Source: Pseudomonadota bacterium
GTDB taxonomy: Bacteria > Pseudomonadota > Gammaproteobacteria > Acidiferrobacterales > UBA6901
Length of the DNA: 64,000 nt
Direction: 5' to 3'
Assembly (NCBI GenBank): GCA_021785795.1
Contig: JAJYEK010000002.1
Coordinates: 51,903 to 115,902, forward strand
The notes beneath the pieces are model-generated. The model made no database searches. It worked only from the letters and a program-made list of their open reading frames with translations, and was not told the origin of the DNA. Shown piece by piece: positions 43,429-52,473 of this stretch (position 1 is its first letter; the number at the start of each line of letters is the position of its first letter). Position numbers and translations under genes: made by a program.

Positions 43429-44274
43429 ATGGCAGTTACCCGTACCGTCATCTCGACCATGCGCAATGACGGCACTGACGTGATGGGGCTCGAGACCCTC
43501 GCCTGGAAGTATCCCGACCCCAACATCGTGTCCGGATCTTTGCTCACGGTCGAAAGCAATCACTTCGCCGTCCTCAAATCGCGCGGCGCGGTGCTCGACG
43601 TATACGAAACGGGCCAATACCCGATACAGACACCGGACAAGCCCCTGCTCGGAAGCATCACCAAGGCGTTCTTTTCCGGCCAATCTCCCTGGGAATACGA
43701 GCCGATCTTCGTTCAGCGCAGCAAGCTGCGTGTACAGAACAAGGGGTACGCCACTTCCTCGGAAATGGCCATGATGGAATACGTGGTCGACTATTACGTT
43801 CATGTTGATTCCAAAGAGGATGCCGTCAAGCTCATCACGCACATGCCTTTCAAGAAGGACTCGATCCTGGTCGACGAACTGGCGACCTACGCCGGACCGG
43901 TGATAGAACAGTCCATCAACCAGATTGTCCAGGTCACTCCGATGGAGCAGATCAACGCGCACATCCGCGAGATCATCGAGCTGGCACAAGGGCACCTAAA
44001 GGATTTCCTTTCCATCTACGGCGTGCATCTCAACGACCTCAAGGTACTGATCCTGCCCGCCGACGCACGCATGCGCGAACTCATATCCCTGCGCGCCTTC
44101 GGCATGTCGGAGATGGACGCCGTGCGCATGTACCTGGCAATCAAGATGGCGGAAAAAGGCCTGGTCTCGGCGCCGAACGCCGCAGTAGGAAAGCCCTATT
44201 TCGTCGGCGGCTCGATTCAGGGATTCTGGGACGCCAATCCCTCGGCCAACCCGACGCCGCCGAAACAGACCTAG
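43429..44274 (+). CDS. SPFH-domain protein (YdjI/virion-core-like)
   Basis: A 281-residue soluble-looking protein with an SPFH/band-7 core: SNHFAVLKSRGAVLDVYETGQYPI, then PIFVQRSKLRVQNKGYATSS, EYVVDYYVHVDSKEDAVKLI, VDELATYAGPVIEQSINQIV and YGVHLNDLKVLILPADARMRE, ending with a Pro-rich tail. It lacks an N-terminal membrane anchor, so it may form cytosolic rings or bind membrane peripherally. ATG 43429 is set by GAAGGAG 9 bp upstream. SPFH proteins of this branch accompany stress and envelope systems; the neighbouring 186-residue gene starts 4 bp after its stop. Confidence 0.82.
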   Translation: MAVTRTVISTMRNDGTDVMGLETLAWKYPDPNIVSGSLLTVESNHFAVLKSRGAVLDVYETGQYPIQTPDKPLLGSITKAFFSGQSPWEYEPIFVQRSKLRVQNKGYATSSEMAMMEYVVDYYVHVDSKEDAVKLITHMPFKKDSILVDELATYAGPVIEQSINQIVQVTPMEQINAHIREIIELAQGHLKDFLSIYGVHLNDLKVLILPADARMRELISLRAFGMSEMDAVRMYLAIKMAEKGLVSAPNAAVGKPYFVGGSIQGFWDANPSANPTPPKQT

Positions 44275-44278
44275 GGTC

Positions 44279-44839
44279 ATGCCACACGATCTGTCACTCT
44301 CTGGGGTACCGAACCCGATAGACGGCGCGCCGGCGCTGAGGCGGTTCGTGGTCAACCTCTTCTACGGCTACGGCTACAACGCCTACCGTCAGGAGAACAA
44401 GGACCGCTCCGACGACCTGCTGGTCCGCGCCGAAGTGTCGCACTGGCTCACGCAAGCGCGTGCCGCAATCTCTCGCATGGAATCGGAATATCGCCGCGAC
44501 CACCTCATGCCGCCGTCGCGGGAACGCCCGTATCCCGACCCCTCCGCCGTGACAAAAGCACAGAGCTTCGTCCGTGCCCAGCAGGCTATCGAAGAGGTGG
44601 AGGTGGCCGTACGCAACGCCCCGGTTCCCCAGAACGACCGGGTATGGCAGCGTCACCGCAACGAGGGCGACGTGCTCAAGCAGCTGACGGAGGCCGACAT
44701 GGACGTCGCGCAGTGCACGGTGGGTCTGCTGCGCGAAGTCTCACAGGCGGAATTCGATCCCGACCAAGTGGTAGCCGCGCTCCTGCCTATCACGGCGGCG
44801 CTGGAGGCGCGCGCTAGACTCCTCTCCGTCCTTCGTTAG
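44279..44839 (+). CDS. Unknown helical protein paired with the SPFH gene
   Basis: A 186-residue protein I do not recognise. It is mostly helical and charged: RRFVVNLFYGYGYNAYRQEN near the start, EVSHWLTQARAAISRMES, AQSFVRAQQAIEEVEVAV and a C-terminal helix EARARLLSVLR. No membrane span, no metal motif. It starts 4 bp after the SPFH stop, so the two are almost certainly cotranscribed. Conserved glycine-tyrosine GYGYNAY could be a structural turn. It may be an SPFH cofactor or adaptor; nothing in sequence gives a catalytic role. Confidence 0.7.
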   Translation: MPHDLSLSGVPNPIDGAPALRRFVVNLFYGYGYNAYRQENKDRSDDLLVRAEVSHWLTQARAAISRMESEYRRDHLMPPSRERPYPDPSAVTKAQSFVRAQQAIEEVEVAVRNAPVPQNDRVWQRHRNEGDVLKQLTEADMDVAQCTVGLLREVSQAEFDPDQVVAALLPITAALEARARLLSVLR

Positions 44840-45299
44840 GGTCACTGCAGCAACGGCTGCATCGCGCACGTCCATGCACCACACGCGCGACGGAGGCGTA
44901 CATCCCCGCTCCAGCGGTGGCGAGGCGCAGTCGAACTGCTTGGTCGGAACCTGCCGCAAAATTTGCGGATTCCGATGCAAGACGGCGGTCCCGATGGGAC
45001 TTGCGGGTAGGACTTGCCGGCCCTCGCAAGCTGGCATCGGACGCGACCTCCTTGGCTTCCCGTTCCCGGTCCGATACGAAGGCTGGTGGTGGCTTCGAGA
45101 ACCTGGCCCTATCATTCGAATCATAATTTACCCCGGATGACCGCGCTGCCTTCGGCGCATTGCTGGAACCCGCCGGCCGAAAGTCTCGTCTGCTGCATCG
45201 GTTGCGCCCTGTCCCAAGAGGCATCTCTGCCTTGGAGTCTGTGACACCACAAACGTTTTCACCCCCGATTCAGGACCTCAACTAGGTTGAATCATCCGT
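44840..45299. other. Gap: no supported gene
   Basis: About 460 bp between the SPFH pair and the TetR gene, which face each other, so terminators are expected. Frames here are short and arginine-rich. No obvious stem-loop with U-run was found. Confidence 0.4.
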
Positions 45300-45881
45300 T
45301 TAATCAAGCACGCTGAGCATCTGGCTCACGATCATCTTGGCCCTGCTGTAACTGGGCCTGGTAACGCCGAGTACGCGCAGTCCCCAGATGTTCACGATCA
45401 GGAAAGCCGCAATCGCCTTAGCGTTCTTGTCGCATGACAGCTCCCCCTGCTCTTGAGCCCTCTCGATCGCCGCCCTGAAAAGCGCCTCGATCTCCTTGAA
45501 ATAGACATTGACCCTCGCTCGAATAGCCTTGTCATGGCGCGCCACCTCCAGCGCGGTATTGACCAGGAAGCAGCTTCGCTTCCAGCCTGCTCCCGAGGAA
45601 TCAACGGCCAGGCCCAGAAAGATGGACCGTATCGCCCTAATGGGCGAAGAACTGTCCGACAGCGTGTGCCGGACCTGACTCACGCCTTCCTGCCCATATC
45701 GGTCGAGCGCCTCCATGAAAAGCTGCCGCTTAGACTTGAAGGCGCCATACAGGCTGCCCGGTCTGAGCTTGGTGACGGCTCCGAGCTCCGCCACTCCGGT
45801 GGCGCAATAGCCGCGGTCCCAGAAAGCATTCATTGCCTTCTCCAGCACCTCATCACGTTCGAACTTGGCCGGCCTCGCCAT
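45300..45881 (-). CDS. TetR/AcrR-family transcriptional regulator
   Basis: A 193-residue repressor. The N-terminal helix-turn-helix is clear: RDEVLEKAMNAFWDRGYCAT then GVAELGAVTKLRPGSLYGAFKSKRQLFMEAL, typical TetR_N. The C-terminal ligand/dimer domain contains cysteine in SCFLVNTALEVARHDKAI (about 95-115), as in the NemR/AcuR-like subgroup that senses electrophiles or oxidants. GAGGAG lies 8 bp before ATG 45881. It is divergent from a peroxiredoxin-like gene with a 150-bp shared promoter region, which it probably represses together with itself. Confidence 0.9.
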   Translation of the reverse strand: MARPAKFERDEVLEKAMNAFWDRGYCATGVAELGAVTKLRPGSLYGAFKSKRQLFMEALDRYGQEGVSQVRHTLSDSSSPIRAIRSIFLGLAVDSSGAGWKRSCFLVNTALEVARHDKAIRARVNVYFKEIEALFRAAIERAQEQGELSCDKNAKAIAAFLIVNIWGLRVLGVTRPSYSRAKMIVSQMLSVLD

Positions 45882-45912
45882 TATCGGGTCTCCTCTACTA
45901 AATCAATTCTAA

Positions 45913-45953
45913 ATGCTTAAGGAGCATCCGCTCAACGTATTTCTTGAACGTTC
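45913..45953. promoter_or_regulatory. Candidate TetR operator region
   Basis: The 150-bp space between tetR-type and peroxiredoxin genes is AT-richer than average and has two small symmetries: ATGCT-TAAGG-AGCAT (45913-45927) and GAACGTTC (45946-45953). Either could be bound by the repressor dimer, but arms are short, so the call is tentative. Confidence 0.3.
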
Positions 45954-46032
45954 GATCCAAATGATTATTGAGCGATTGTTCCATATATGACAAGATTTGA
46001 CTTTGTCTACCTGCGATCGAGGAAGCTGCACG

Positions 46033-46689
46033 ATGCCGACGCTACGCGAAACGATCGACGCCTACAAAGAGGGGATTTCCAAAGCGCTTCCTGCGGCGAC
46101 ATTCGCCACAATGAATAAAAGCACGATTGAACTGAAGGCCACAGGAATCGAAAACCGGGCGCTCAAAGCCGGCGACACCATGCCTGATTTCGAGCTGCCC
46201 AACCAGAACGGAGAAATGCGTCGACTCTCCACCTACCTTGCGGAATCTGCAGTCGTCTTGAGTTTATACCGTGGCGGATGGTGCCCCTATTGCAACATGG
46301 AAATGAGATCACTTCATGGCGCTCTCCCGGAAATCATGGCGCGTGGCGCGCGGCTCGTAGGCCTCACCCCCGAGTTACCAGACAAGGCGCAGCTCACCGC
46401 CGCGCGCAATGAGATTGCGATCGATATACTGAGCGACGCCGGCAACCTTGTCTCCGAGCAGCTGGGGCTGGTTTTCGAATTGCCGGACGCCCTGCGCCCC
46501 ATCTATGAGCAATTCGGTATCGACTTGCCCGCGTACAACGGCGACAGCAGTTTTAGGCTGCCGGTCCCAGCCACCTTTATAATCAGGCGAGACAAGGTGG
46601 TCGCTCATGCCTTTGTGAACGCCGACTATACAATCCGTATGGAACCCGCAGAAATCGTGGCAAAACTGGACGAACTGAAACTGCGATGA
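46033..46689 (+). CDS. Peroxiredoxin-like protein (AhpC/TSA family)
   Basis: A 218-residue thioredoxin-fold protein. After a 50-residue helical lead comes AGDTMPDFELPNQNGE and the active site YRGGWCPYCNMEMRSL, a CxxC motif in the place of the peroxidatic PxxxTxxC, then DILSDAGNLVSEQLG and VPATFIIRRDKVVAHAFV. This is the peroxiredoxin-like branch with a redox CPYC, likely reducing peroxides or acting as a thiol reductant in the cytoplasm. ATG 46033 has GAGGAAG 8 bp upstream; the earlier ATG 45997 adds 12 unlikely residues. Divergent from a cysteine-bearing TetR regulator, suggesting oxidant-induced expression. Confidence 0.85.
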   Translation: MPTLRETIDAYKEGISKALPAATFATMNKSTIELKATGIENRALKAGDTMPDFELPNQNGEMRRLSTYLAESAVVLSLYRGGWCPYCNMEMRSLHGALPEIMARGARLVGLTPELPDKAQLTAARNEIAIDILSDAGNLVSEQLGLVFELPDALRPIYEQFGIDLPAYNGDSSFRLPVPATFIIRRDKVVAHAFVNADYTIRMEPAEIVAKLDELKLR

Positions 46690-47502
46690 AAGCCGACTCA
46701 AGGAGGACAATCCGTCGTTGCTGCGGACCGCAATCAATGAACTTGACCGGCCTTGCCGCTTCAAGCCCTGGCTTTCGGTGCCTATTGAACGTTGCTTGAG
46801 GTACGCTGAAAATCGACTTGCGACGAATCTCACTGGTCAGGCTACGGCGTGGTCCTAATCCCGCCTGGTAAAACAAGCTTTTCGAGCAGTGCCGGCTCGG
46901 AACCATCATGGGGCACTACGACGGGCTTAATGAAGTCACGGCCAGTGCGCTGTACTGCACACGCGCATCCCTCGGCCTCCTATGCAGGGATTGGCGGATC
47001 GCAAGTGCGGTAGAGGTCCCTCGCAATCCGGACCGGCTTCCTGAAGTGCCTGCCGCCATAGCCGATCTTGCTGGCCGCAAACAGGCGACTTCGTGAAAAC
47101 AGGCCACTTTGCGCAAGATACGCCAGGGATGCTCGACGATGCCGCGTTGAACAGCCGGTTGAGGATGGCATTTCATTACGTACCGGGCGTCGATGGCCTG
47201 AGGATCTACAGACCCGATCGGCTGGCGGTGAATGTGCCCGCCATTTCGCGCGATCGAATCGGCTTCATGTCGTCAAAATGACAGGATGTCCTCGGTGCAC
47301 GGAATTTTGGCTTCCATGCTTTCCGGATCGACCGAAACGGTCTCGCGGTTGATTGAATCGGTATCGAACCAGAGCAGGTTATCGCAGACCTGCGAGCATG
47401 TGCGGAGTTACTGGATTGAATCGATGCCGCATCGGGCTGCGAAATATTCTGTCTGGATAGACCACGGTAAATTCACTGTAACGGCGTATATACGGGAAAA
47501 TC
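46690..47502. other. 0.8-kb gap: no recognised gene, possibly transposon debris
   Basis: Reverse frames contain protein-like snippets such as AVQRGIVEHPWRILRKVACF and KIGYGGRHFRKPVRIARDL (46980-47176), which look like broken coding DNA, but I cannot name the family. No complete frame, ribosome-binding site or element end is visible. The last 100 bp before 47503 may carry the DsrE-like gene promoter. Confidence 0.35.
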
Positions 47503-47823
47503 ATGACCAAGGTATTGATGTGGTTGGCGTCAGGAGACCGCAGCAAGTTGATGCCGGGCATTCTCTGGGGTGTCAATGCAAAGCGACGCGGATGGGTTGA
47601 CGAGATTCGGGTCATCGTTTTTGGTGACAGCGAGCGGACCCTGATGAACGACGAGGTCCTATTCAACATGGTCCAGGAGATTGAAGGCACCCTGTTTTGC
47701 CGCCATGTGGCGGAAACCGAGGGTACAGTCGGTGACCTCGAGAAGCGCGGGGCAAACCTGGCTTATGTCGGGGAACCCATCGCTCGGGCAATTGCTGAAG
47801 GCTATACGGTATTGACCTTTTAG
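47503..47823 (+). CDS. Small DsrE-like protein
   Basis: A 106-residue alpha/beta protein: a first strand VLMWLASGDRSKLMPGILWG, a central strand IRVIVFGDSERTLMND, an acidic helix MVQEIEGTLFCRHVAET with one cysteine, and a closing strand GEPIARAIAEGYTVLTF. Size, strand order and the FGDSE segment suit the DsrE/DsrF/TusD-like sulfur-carrier fold, although the catalytic cysteine of true DsrE is not clearly placed. It could be a sulfur-trafficking or uncharacterised relative. It stands alone between two gaps. Confidence 0.6.
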   Translation: MTKVLMWLASGDRSKLMPGILWGVNAKRRGWVDEIRVIVFGDSERTLMNDEVLFNMVQEIEGTLFCRHVAETEGTVGDLEKRGANLAYVGEPIARAIAEGYTVLTF

Positions 47824-48078
47824 GTCCGGATATCGGGCAGATGCGCGTGTCCTTGCGACAATCAGAAACCGGACGGTCCGAGTGCTCAGCGCATCATTAA
47901 AGTCGGAAAACGACAACAAGCCGAATCACGACGACGCTGTCGCGCGGATTCAGACACCGCATCGGCCGATAGCGCGCTCCAATCCGGGCCGGGGGCGGAT
48001 CCGCGCGGCATTCCGATTCCGCGCTCCCCATCCCGCCGCGGCGAAATCGCCGGCCCCCTCCGGATCCACATCGGTTGT
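47824..48078. other. Gap: no supported gene
   Basis: About 250 bp between convergent genes (DsrE-like on the forward strand, hydrolase on the reverse). GC-rich with short frames; no definite terminator hairpin with U-run. Confidence 0.4.
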
Positions 48079-48798
48079 TCAGGTGAAAATCTCACCAAAG
48101 AATCCCAGCATCATGGCCCAGCTCCGGCGTGCCGCGCGCTCGCTATAAGCAAATCCCTTTTCGGGCTCGTTACCTGCCCCAGGGTTCGTGAAACTGTGTA
48201 CTGCGTCGCTGAATTGCACGAACTGCCAGTCGGCCCGGGCTTGGCGCATCTCCGCCAGGAAAGCAGCCACTTCCGCGGCCGGGACAAAGGGATCCTCGGC
48301 ACCATGGAGCGCGAGTATCCGGGCCTTAAGCACGCCCGCGGCAGCGGGACGCTCCGTGTTCAGTCCGGCATGGAAGGTCACGACACCCTTGAGGTCGGCG
48401 CCGGAACGGGCCAGTTCAAGCGCCACCGTTCCACCGAAACAGAACCCCATAGCGGCAATCCGGTTGGGGTCGCATAGAGGATGGGAGCTCAGCGCCTTCA
48501 GGGCCGCTGCCGCCCGCTGGCGCATCAGGGCCCGGTCACCTGCCCGGTAACGGTTGGCAGTGTCGGCCGCCTCCTGCATGGTCGCCGGGCGATTGCCCTT
48601 GCCGAAGATGTCGCCAGCCAGCGCAATATACCCAGCCCTGGCCAGGCCATCGCACGCAGTCTTTTCGTGGTCCGCCACACCCATCCATTCATGAAACACG
48701 AGCACACCGGGACGTTTCTGCGGCTTCGATTGGTCGACTGCGAGATACCCCTCGAGCCCCGTCGAGTCGTCTTGATACATGTAGGCTGAGCCGGTCAT
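48079..48798 (-). CDS. Dienelactone hydrolase-family protein
   Basis: A 239-residue alpha/beta hydrolase. Landmarks: RPGVLVFHEWMGVADHEK (oxyanion strand and catalytic-site glutamate), GDIFGKGNRP, AAMGFCFGGTVALELARSG with the nucleophile cysteine in GFCFGG (the dienelactone hydrolase G-x-C-x-G-G), ILALHGAEDPFVPAAEV with the aspartate, and FSDAVHSFTNPGAG with the histidine. So the Cys-Asp-His triad is complete. ATG 48798 has GGAGG 9 bp upstream; the codon at 48813 lies before the ribosome-binding site. Substrate unknown: lactones, esters or chloroaromatic intermediates are possible, though no ring-cleavage genes are nearby. Confidence 0.88.
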   Translation of the reverse strand: MTGSAYMYQDDSTGLEGYLAVDQSKPQKRPGVLVFHEWMGVADHEKTACDGLARAGYIALAGDIFGKGNRPATMQEAADTANRYRAGDRALMRQRAAAALKALSSHPLCDPNRIAAMGFCFGGTVALELARSGADLKGVVTFHAGLNTERPAAAGVLKARILALHGAEDPFVPAAEVAAFLAEMRQARADWQFVQFSDAVHSFTNPGAGNEPEKGFAYSERAARRSWAMMLGFFGEIFT

Positions 48799-49276
48799 TC
48801 GATATTCCTCCATCCAAAACGCAAATTATAAAGTATTTGTGTGCTAAAGCCTGCTGCGCAAATTGCCGACGGATTCATCGCCGTCGCTCCAGACTGGTCA
48901 CGCACTCCATTACCCCATACGCCACGCCAAACGTTGCGCGGGTACTCCGCGGGGTCCGATACGCCGCCCGTTCACTGTCTCCTGGCCCATCGAATCTTCT
49001 GACCGGTCGCCGTTCGCAACTTCAGCTGTCCATGCCTAGGAGGGCTTGTTTCGGGCAGATTTGGACTAGCTATAAGTAATTTATTATATTGTTATATTAT
49101 TTTTAATTTAACTTTTTATTTATTCTTGTTCATAATTGCATGCAATGTGAATGGTTCCTTGCCTGCATACGGTATGAGGACATGATGCCAACTCCTTATA
49201 TTTTAAAAAAGAATGAAGCGCCCTGCCGGCCTGTATTCTCAAGCGTAGAAACCCTGCTTTCTACCGGAGAAATTGC
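48799..49276. promoter_or_regulatory. Intergenic region with AT-rich promoter tract before cyoABCD
   Basis: About 480 bp between the divergent hydrolase and cyoA genes. From 49074 to 49140 the sequence becomes strongly AT-rich (TTATATTGTTATATTATTT and on), an abrupt change in this GC-rich genome, about 140-200 bp before cyoA. It probably holds the operon promoter with an upstream activating element and perhaps sites for a redox regulator. The first 270 bp show nothing. Confidence 0.5.
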
Positions 49277-50248
49277 ATGACCCGTCTGGACAGGGCAGCC
49301 GATTCCGCCCCCGACCCCTATCGGACGCCACATTCGAACACTGTGCGGCGCAGATTCCCCCGGCTGACCGGACTGGCACTATTAGGCCTGGGAATGCTGC
49401 TCACAGGCTGCAGCACCCACCACCTGTGGCTATTCCACCCCAAGGGGCCGATCGCCGCCACCGAGCTGCACATGATGGCGATCGACGTGGCCATCATGCT
49501 CGGAATCATCATTCCGACCGGACTAATGGTCGTTTGGTTCCTCTGGCGCTATCGTGCCTCAACCGGCAAGGGGCGCTTCGATCCGAATTGGTCCCATTCC
49601 ACTGTGATCGAGATCGTCGTCTGGGGCATTCCGCTCATCGTGGTTGGAGTGCTGGGTTATTACTCCTACAAGGGTGTATACGAGGTCAACCCCTACGACC
49701 CGACCGTCCTCTCCCGCAGGTCCAGCAATCCACTCGAAGTCGACGTCATCGCCACCGACTGGCAATGGCTGTTTGTCTATCCCAAACAGCATATTGCGGC
49801 GGTTGACGAACTGGTGGTCCCGGCGCATACGGAGATACAGTTCCATCTCACCTCGGCTTCGGTACTCAACAGCTTCTTCATTCCGGAACTGGTTGGCCAG
49901 ATCTACGTCATGCCGGGCATGCCTACCGAGCAGGCCATGCTGGCGAGCGACCCCGGAATTTACCACGGATTCTCCGCCGCACTGAGCGGTCCGGGCTTCT
50001 CGTGGATGCAGTTTCAGACTCGGGCGATCCCGAGAAAGGAATTCATCCATTGGGTGGCGCAGATGCAGCATGGTCCGCGCCGCCTGACCTATGCGGCGTT
50101 CAATGAGCTCGCCAAGCCCACCATCAACGTCCATCACACGCCGCAATATTACTCCCATGTACAGCCCAGCCTCTTCGACCATGTGATGCAAGAGGTCAGG
50201 ATGGGCAAGGTCTTTGCCACGCCGATGGCAATGACTGCGCACATGTAA
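49277..50248 (+). CDS. cyoA: Cytochrome bo3-type quinol oxidase subunit II
   Basis: A 323-residue lipoprotein-type subunit. Lipobox LLTGCSTHH (about 39-47) follows the hydrophobic segment ALLGLGMLL; two membrane helices follow (about 65-85 and 105-130), then a cupredoxin domain (about 145-300) with DWQWLFVYPKQHIAAVDELV and FNELAKP. The CuA ligands (CxxxC, His, Met) are absent: the region reads MPGMPTEQAMLASDPGIYHG, so it is a quinol, not cytochrome c, oxidase. First gene of the operon; GGAGA lies before ATG. Product sits in the cytoplasmic membrane with the head in the periplasm. Confidence 0.93.
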   Translation: MTRLDRAADSAPDPYRTPHSNTVRRRFPRLTGLALLGLGMLLTGCSTHHLWLFHPKGPIAATELHMMAIDVAIMLGIIIPTGLMVVWFLWRYRASTGKGRFDPNWSHSTVIEIVVWGIPLIVVGVLGYYSYKGVYEVNPYDPTVLSRRSSNPLEVDVIATDWQWLFVYPKQHIAAVDELVVPAHTEIQFHLTSASVLNSFFIPELVGQIYVMPGMPTEQAMLASDPGIYHGFSAALSGPGFSWMQFQTRAIPRKEFIHWVAQMQHGPRRLTYAAFNELAKPTINVHHTPQYYSHVQPSLFDHVMQEVRMGKVFATPMAMTAHM

Positions 50249-50282
50249 TCCTTCAGGACAGATTCTCAGGAGATAAACCGGC

Positions 50283-52382
50283 ATGCTCGTCCACCTGCAA
50301 GGCCCCTGGACCCCCCTAATTGGTCGTCTCACCCTCAACCAGGTCCCCTACGACAATCCTGTCATTGTGGGCGCCTTCCTATTCGCCGCTCTTGCTGCCA
50401 TCGCCCTCGCTGGCGGTGTCACCTATACCGGCAAATGGGGATACCTCTGGCGCGAATGGTTGACCACCGTCGATCACAAGAAGATCGGCATCATGTACAT
50501 AATAGTCGGCTTGGTGATGCTCTTCCGCGGCTTCATCGATGCAGTACTGATACGTACCCAGCAGGTAATGGCGGTCGGCGCGCATTCAGCGGGTCACCTT
50601 GGCGCGCTGCATGGCTTCATGCCCCCCTACCACTTCGACCAGGTCTACAGCGCCCACGGCGCGATCATGCTGCTGTTCGCGGTGACACCAATCCTCGTGG
50701 GTATGATGAACATCATCGTGCCGCTGCAGATCGGCGCCCGCGACATGGCCTATCCCTATCTCAATGCCGTTGGACTGTGGCTCACGACGGTAGGCGCCGG
50801 GCTGATAATGCTCTCCCTGTTCGTGGGCGATTTCTCGCATGCCGGCTGGGTCGGCCTGACACCGCTTACCGAACTGCCCTACAGTCCCGGGGTCGGCGTC
50901 GATTACTGGATCTGGTCGATACAGATCAGCAGCGTCGGCACCACGCTGGGCGCAATCAATCTCATAGCCACTATAGTCAAGATGCGCGCTCCGGGCATGA
51001 CGTGGTTGCGGCTGCCGGTGTTCACCTGGACCTCGATGGCCACCAACATCATCGGACTCACTGCCTTCCCGGTCCTCGCCGCCACACTTGCGTTGCTTAC
51101 GTTCGACCGGTATCTCGGTACCCACTTTTTCACCGCCGGCATGGGGGGTAACCTCATGCTGTACACTGATCTTTTCTGGGTCTGGGGTCACCCCGAAGTC
51201 TATTTCCTGGTGCTGCCCGCATTCGGCATCCTGTCCGAGATCATACCAACGTTTTCGGAGAAGCCCCTCTTCGGCTACACCGCCATGGTGCTAGCTTCGC
51301 TGGCCATTGCCGGCGTCTCATGGATGGTCTGGCTCCATCACTTCTTCACAATGGGGGCCGGGCCGCTGGTCAACGCCTACTTCAGCATCGCCACCATGCT
51401 GGTCGCCATCCCTACCGGTGTGAAGGTTTTCAACTGGGCATTCACCATGTACCGCGCACGCATGCGTTTCGACACGCCGATGCTGTGGGCCGTGGGTGCG
51501 CTGTTCCTGCTGCTTATCGGCGGCCTGACCGGCATGATGCTGGCGGTTCCAGCGATCGACTTCCAGGTGCACAACAGCGTGTTCGTCATCGCCCATTTCC
51601 ACTCGATGGTTCTGCTCATCGCCTTTGCCATCATGGGCGCCATCAGCTACTGGTTCCCGAAGGTTTTTGGATTCAGGCTTGATGAGCGTCTGGGAAAGCG
51701 CGTGTTCTGGTACTGGGTTGCCGCGTCGATCATGGTTTTCGTCCCCATGTATATCCTCGGCTTCATGGGCATGACACGGCGTCTGGACTACATTTCCCAT
51801 CCTGCATGGCTCCCGCTGATCATCGCGGAAGAGGTCGGCATCGGACTCTACTGGATTGCCCTTTACTACCAAGCCAAGCAGATCTACGTGAGCATTCGCG
51901 ACCGCCGCAAGTACCGCGTGAGCATCGACCCGTGGAGGACAACGCGCAGCCTTGAGTGGATGACGCATTCTCCGGTTCCGTTCTACAACTTCGCTGTCAC
52001 GCCGGTCATCCATGAACGCGACGAATGGGCCTGGCGCAAGGAGCAGGGTCTCACGAGCCTGCGCCCTGAGCGCTATCAGGACATCCACATGCCCAAGAAT
52101 ACGCCTGTGCCATTCATTCTCGGCGCTCTGTCGCTCGCATTCGGGTTCGGCATGGTGTGGCGCATCTGGTGGCTTTCTGCCTTTAGCCTCGCTGCGATTG
52201 TGTCCGCACTCATCCTGCGTTCCTTCGATACGGACACCGACTATGTCATTCCGGCGGCGGACGTAGAGCGTATGGAACGGCGCGGTTCGGTAGTGGCCGT
52301 GGTGCAGGACGCAGGTCGCAATTCCGGCAGCGGGCACGCTTCTGGGAGCCGCTTTCGCGCCACTGAGCAGGAAGGGCAATGA
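50283..52382 (+). CDS. cyoB: Cytochrome bo3-type quinol oxidase subunit I
   Basis: A 699-residue haem-copper catalytic subunit with about 15 helices. Haem and CuB ligands: AHG (low-spin His), WGHPEVYFLVLPAFG with the His-Tyr crosslink, HHFFTMGAG and IAHFHSM. The quinol-site residues Arg, Asp and His of E. coli CyoB appear conserved as LFRGFIDAVLIRTQQ and PPYHFDQVYSAHG, though with about ten extra residues between them. The tail YQDIHMPKNTP is family-typical. It reduces oxygen to water using ubiquinol and pumps protons. ATG 50283 follows CAGGAGATAAACCGGC. The C-terminal extension (about 25 residues, Ser/Gly-rich) is not conserved. Confidence 0.95.
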   Translation: MLVHLQGPWTPLIGRLTLNQVPYDNPVIVGAFLFAALAAIALAGGVTYTGKWGYLWREWLTTVDHKKIGIMYIIVGLVMLFRGFIDAVLIRTQQVMAVGAHSAGHLGALHGFMPPYHFDQVYSAHGAIMLLFAVTPILVGMMNIIVPLQIGARDMAYPYLNAVGLWLTTVGAGLIMLSLFVGDFSHAGWVGLTPLTELPYSPGVGVDYWIWSIQISSVGTTLGAINLIATIVKMRAPGMTWLRLPVFTWTSMATNIIGLTAFPVLAATLALLTFDRYLGTHFFTAGMGGNLMLYTDLFWVWGHPEVYFLVLPAFGILSEIIPTFSEKPLFGYTAMVLASLAIAGVSWMVWLHHFFTMGAGPLVNAYFSIATMLVAIPTGVKVFNWAFTMYRARMRFDTPMLWAVGALFLLLIGGLTGMMLAVPAIDFQVHNSVFVIAHFHSMVLLIAFAIMGAISYWFPKVFGFRLDERLGKRVFWYWVAASIMVFVPMYILGFMGMTRRLDYISHPAWLPLIIAEEVGIGLYWIALYYQAKQIYVSIRDRRKYRVSIDPWRTTRSLEWMTHSPVPFYNFAVTPVIHERDEWAWRKEQGLTSLRPERYQDIHMPKNTPVPFILGALSLAFGFGMVWRIWWLSAFSLAAIVSALILRSFDTDTDYVIPAADVERMERRGSVVAVVQDAGRNSGSGHASGSRFRATEQEGQ

Positions 52383-52473
52383 CCGTAGACGCGCCTTTGG
52401 CGTGGAGCTGGCGGGATATCGCGGATGATCCCGCCGCCAATCAACGCTGTTCAACCTATCGGAGTAGCGACTC

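Noticed and set aside
46916..47176. Named transposase for the reverse frames at 46.9-47.2 kb
   Set aside because: Protein-like but I could not match the snippets to any family, so it is listed only as unexplained gap sequence.
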